Positions 62,536 to 64,000 of a stretch of 64,000 bases of DNA are shown piece after piece. Numbering within the stretch: the first letter of the stretch is position 1; every line of letters begins with the position of its first letter. The translations under genes were made by a program, and so were the position numbers. The stretch comes from Cytophagales bacterium (GTDB taxonomy: Bacteria; Bacteroidota; Bacteroidia; Cytophagales; Cyclobacteriaceae): NCBI GenBank assembly GCA_027317105.1, contig DAHVFH010000228.1:1-64000 (forward strand), given 5' to 3'. The notes under the pieces are model-generated. The model had not been told where the DNA came from. It was given only the letters and a program-made list of their open reading frames with translations, and searched no databases.

Positions 62536-62582
62536 TCAAGATTCGAAATTGGTAGTGCTATCAATTTTGAATCTTGATTTTT
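62536..62582 (+). terminator. Terminator of the GIN protein gene
   Basis: A 16-bp stem with one mismatch (62536-62551 with 62562-62577, core TCAAGATTC/GAATCTTGA), 10-base loop, followed by five T residues. Its stem uses the AATCTTGAATCTG-type intergenic repeat. Confidence 0.75.
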
Positions 62583-62590
62583 AAATTGAC

Positions 62591-62622
62591 AAAAAAAAAA
62601 GGGCGTGCACCTCTGCACGCCC
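62591..62622 (-). terminator. Terminator of clpB
   Basis: GGGCGTGCA (62601-62609) and TGCACGCCC (62614-62622) form a perfect 9-bp stem with a 4-base loop. On the minus strand it is followed by T10 (A10 at 62591-62600). A second small hairpin ATCCCGCA/TGCGGGAT lies at 62637-62654 between it and the clpB stop. Confidence 0.88.
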
Positions 62623-62682
62623 TAACCCCAAAAACCATCCCGCAGATGCGGGATTTACCAAACCACACAAACCAACAGTCTC

Positions 62683-64000
62683 TTATATTTTTTCCGCCAA
62701 TTCAATTTGATCGGTATTCACGAATTCAAATTCAACATCATTTAACAGGTTAACAAAAATTACCGAGTCCTTGTTCACTTTTCCAGATAAAATTTGCTTA
62801 GAAAGTTCGTTTAGCAGTTCTCGCTGCATCACCCGTTTTAGGGGACGAGCGCCATATTGAGGGTCAAAACCCAATTTGGCCAATCTGTCTAATGCTTTGT
62901 CGGAAATTTCTAGTTTTATACCACTTTCCGCTAAACGATTTTTGATTAACTCAAATTGTATCTTAACAATTTTCCGAATGTCCTTTTTGCTTAATGGCCT
63001 GAACATGATGATCTCGTCTATACGATTAATAAATTCTGGGCGTACAGCTTTTCTCAAAATTGCCAATACTTCTTCCTTCGTACCTTCTACTACCTCAAAA
63101 TAGTTCTCGTCTGTCAACTTTTCAAAATTTTCCTGGATGACTTGCGAACCAATATTGGTTGTCATGATGATGATCGTGTTTTTAAAATTTGCCACTCGAC
63201 CTTTATTGTCAGTCAGGCGTCCATCATCCAACACTTGCAATAAAATATTGAATACATCTGGGTGAGCCTTTTCAATTTCGTCAAGCAGAATAACTGAGTA
63301 GGGCTTCCTTCGCACCGCCTCAGTTAACTGCCCACCCTCATCATAACCCACATATCCAGGAGGCGCACCCACGAGCCGACTAACGCTATGCCCTTCCTGG
63401 TATTCACTCATGTCGATCCGCACCATAGCATTTTCATCGTTGAATAAATACTCAGCTAGTGCTTTGCTTAATTCCGTCTTACCTACACCTGTGGTTCCCA
63501 TAAAAATGAATGAACCAATGGGGCGTTTTGGATCTTGTAGTCCAGCACGGCTTCTGCGCACAGCATCGCTCAAGGCTTGGATCGCTTCTTCTTGTCCGGC
63601 TACACGTTTGCCCAGCTCGTCTTCCAGGTGCAAAAGTTTTACGCGTTCGCTTTGAAGCATTTTTGAAACCGGTATGCCCGTCCACTTTGCCACCACTTCC
63701 GCAATGTCCTCACTGTCTACCTCTTCTTTCAAAAGTGAATGACCAGCTTGCATCTCCTTCATTTTAGCTTGTAGCTCATTCAGTTTCTTTTCTGCATCTC
63801 CAACTTTTCCGTAACGGATTTCTGCCACCAATCCATAATCTCCTGCTTTCTCAGCTTGCTCGGCCTCAAATTTTAGCTTATCGATATTTTCTTTTTCTTT
63901 TCGTATGCCTGTGATAATAGTTTTTTCGCTATCCCATTTTGCCTTCAACGAATTCCGTTGTTCGGAAAGATCAGCGATTTCTTTACTCAGCACCGATTCT
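62683..64000 (-). CDS. clpB: ATP-dependent chaperone ClpB, C-terminal part (partial)
   Basis: The minus-strand frame is open to the window edge, so the N-terminus (N-domain and first ATPase) lies outside. Visible are the end of the coiled-coil M domain (EIADLSEQRNSLKAKWDSEK, GDYGLVAEIRYGKV), the linker VVAKWTGIPVSKMLQSE, the second AAA+ domain with Walker A FMGTTGVGKTELSKAL, Walker B VILLDEIEKAH, TTNIGSQ and the C-terminal D2-small domain (FDPQYGARPLKRVMQRELLN). The C-terminus lacks a ClpP-binding loop, as in ClpB. It disaggregates proteins together with DnaK after heat stress. Confidence 0.95.
   Translation of the reverse strand, partial: ESVLSKEIADLSEQRNSLKAKWDSEKTIITGIRKEKENIDKLKFEAEQAEKAGDYGLVAEIRYGKVGDAEKKLNELQAKMKEMQAGHSLLKEEVDSEDIAEVVAKWTGIPVSKMLQSERVKLLHLEDELGKRVAGQEEAIQALSDAVRRSRAGLQDPKRPIGSFIFMGTTGVGKTELSKALAEYLFNDENAMVRIDMSEYQEGHSVSRLVGAPPGYVGYDEGGQLTEAVRRKPYSVILLDEIEKAHPDVFNILLQVLDDGRLTDNKGRVANFKNTIIIMTTNIGSQVIQENFEKLTDENYFEVVEGTKEEVLAILRKAVRPEFINRIDEIIMFRPLSKKDIRKIVKIQFELIKNRLAESGIKLEISDKALDRLAKLGFDPQYGARPLKRVMQRELLNELSKQILSGKVNKDSVIFVNLLNDVEFEFVNTDQIELAEKI

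Overview
The window looks like chromosome from a member of the Bacteroidota, most likely order Cytophagales. Reasons visible in the sequence: promoters of the TAnnTTTG type, few Shine-Dalgarno sites, a DUF3467 gene at the left edge, a large TonB-dependent receptor, a head-GIN repeat protein, lipoproteins with Bacteroidota-style signals, and FtsX-like permeases with a permease prefix domain next to a PadR regulator. There is no plasmid, phage or rRNA operon. The genus cannot be named from this.

Layout. 1-1.1 kb: tail of an upstream gene (possibly rpoC), DUF3467, then a decayed VapBC-type toxin-antitoxin pair. 1.1-4.4 kb: iron-dependent alcohol dehydrogenase, PuuD-like gamma-glutamyl hydrolase and aldehyde dehydrogenase. 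4.4-16.5 kb: housekeeping and accessory metabolism (GH13 glucosidase, DMT exporter, SMP-30 lipoprotein, NagX-like membrane protein with a divergent AraC regulator, TadA, a Tat-exported sugar isomerase-like protein, an APC permease). 16.5-21.1 kb: a small defence-type island with a stub of a type III methyltransferase, a broken dinD, a DUF6155 gene and an intact 993-residue TOTE-type primase-helicase. 21.2-24.0 kb: ethanolamine-permease-like transporter and a glutamine-synthetase-like ligase. 24.0-24.9 kb: DUF433/DUF5615 pair with a frameshifted toxin, and a zinc-ribbon-like small protein. 25.0-34.2 kb: assimilatory sulfate reduction, with cysH divergent from cysD-cysN-cobA-cysJ-cysI and a siroheme-synthase/TSUP-transporter fusion. 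34.2-43.4 kb: tRNA-Leu genes, AlkB, aldo/keto reductase, IlvA, a FeoB-associated Cys-rich peptide, an rRNA-methyltransferase-like protein, a hydrolase lipoprotein. 43.4-51.3 kb: cystathionine beta-synthase, YbdG-like channel, a decayed histidine kinase, tRNA-Asn, a gamma-type transsulfuration enzyme, an intact sensor kinase, an E2 acyltransferase. 51.4-57.8 kb: PadR, an inserted toxin-antitoxin pair and two tandem FtsX-like permeases. 57.9-64 kb: NTF2-like protein, TonB receptor unit, GIN protein and the 3' part of clpB.

How the genes fit together. Two loci about 17 kb apart together encode every step expected for catabolism of ethanolamine (or a similar amino-alcohol) by gamma-glutamylation: permease, gamma-glutamyl ligase, alcohol dehydrogenase, aldehyde dehydrogenase and gamma-glutamyl hydrolase. 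The sulfur genes form a complete route from sulfate to sulfide including siroheme supply, and the two transsulfuration enzymes further on connect methionine and cysteine.

Several genes differ from a full reading frame by one base, often in a short homopolymer (A8 at 747, T6 at 10216, A5 at 43067, also dinD and the DUF5615 toxin). Some are clearly decaying accessory genes. The porin and the metal-binding lipoprotein look otherwise intact, so assembly error or slipped-strand switching should be considered there.
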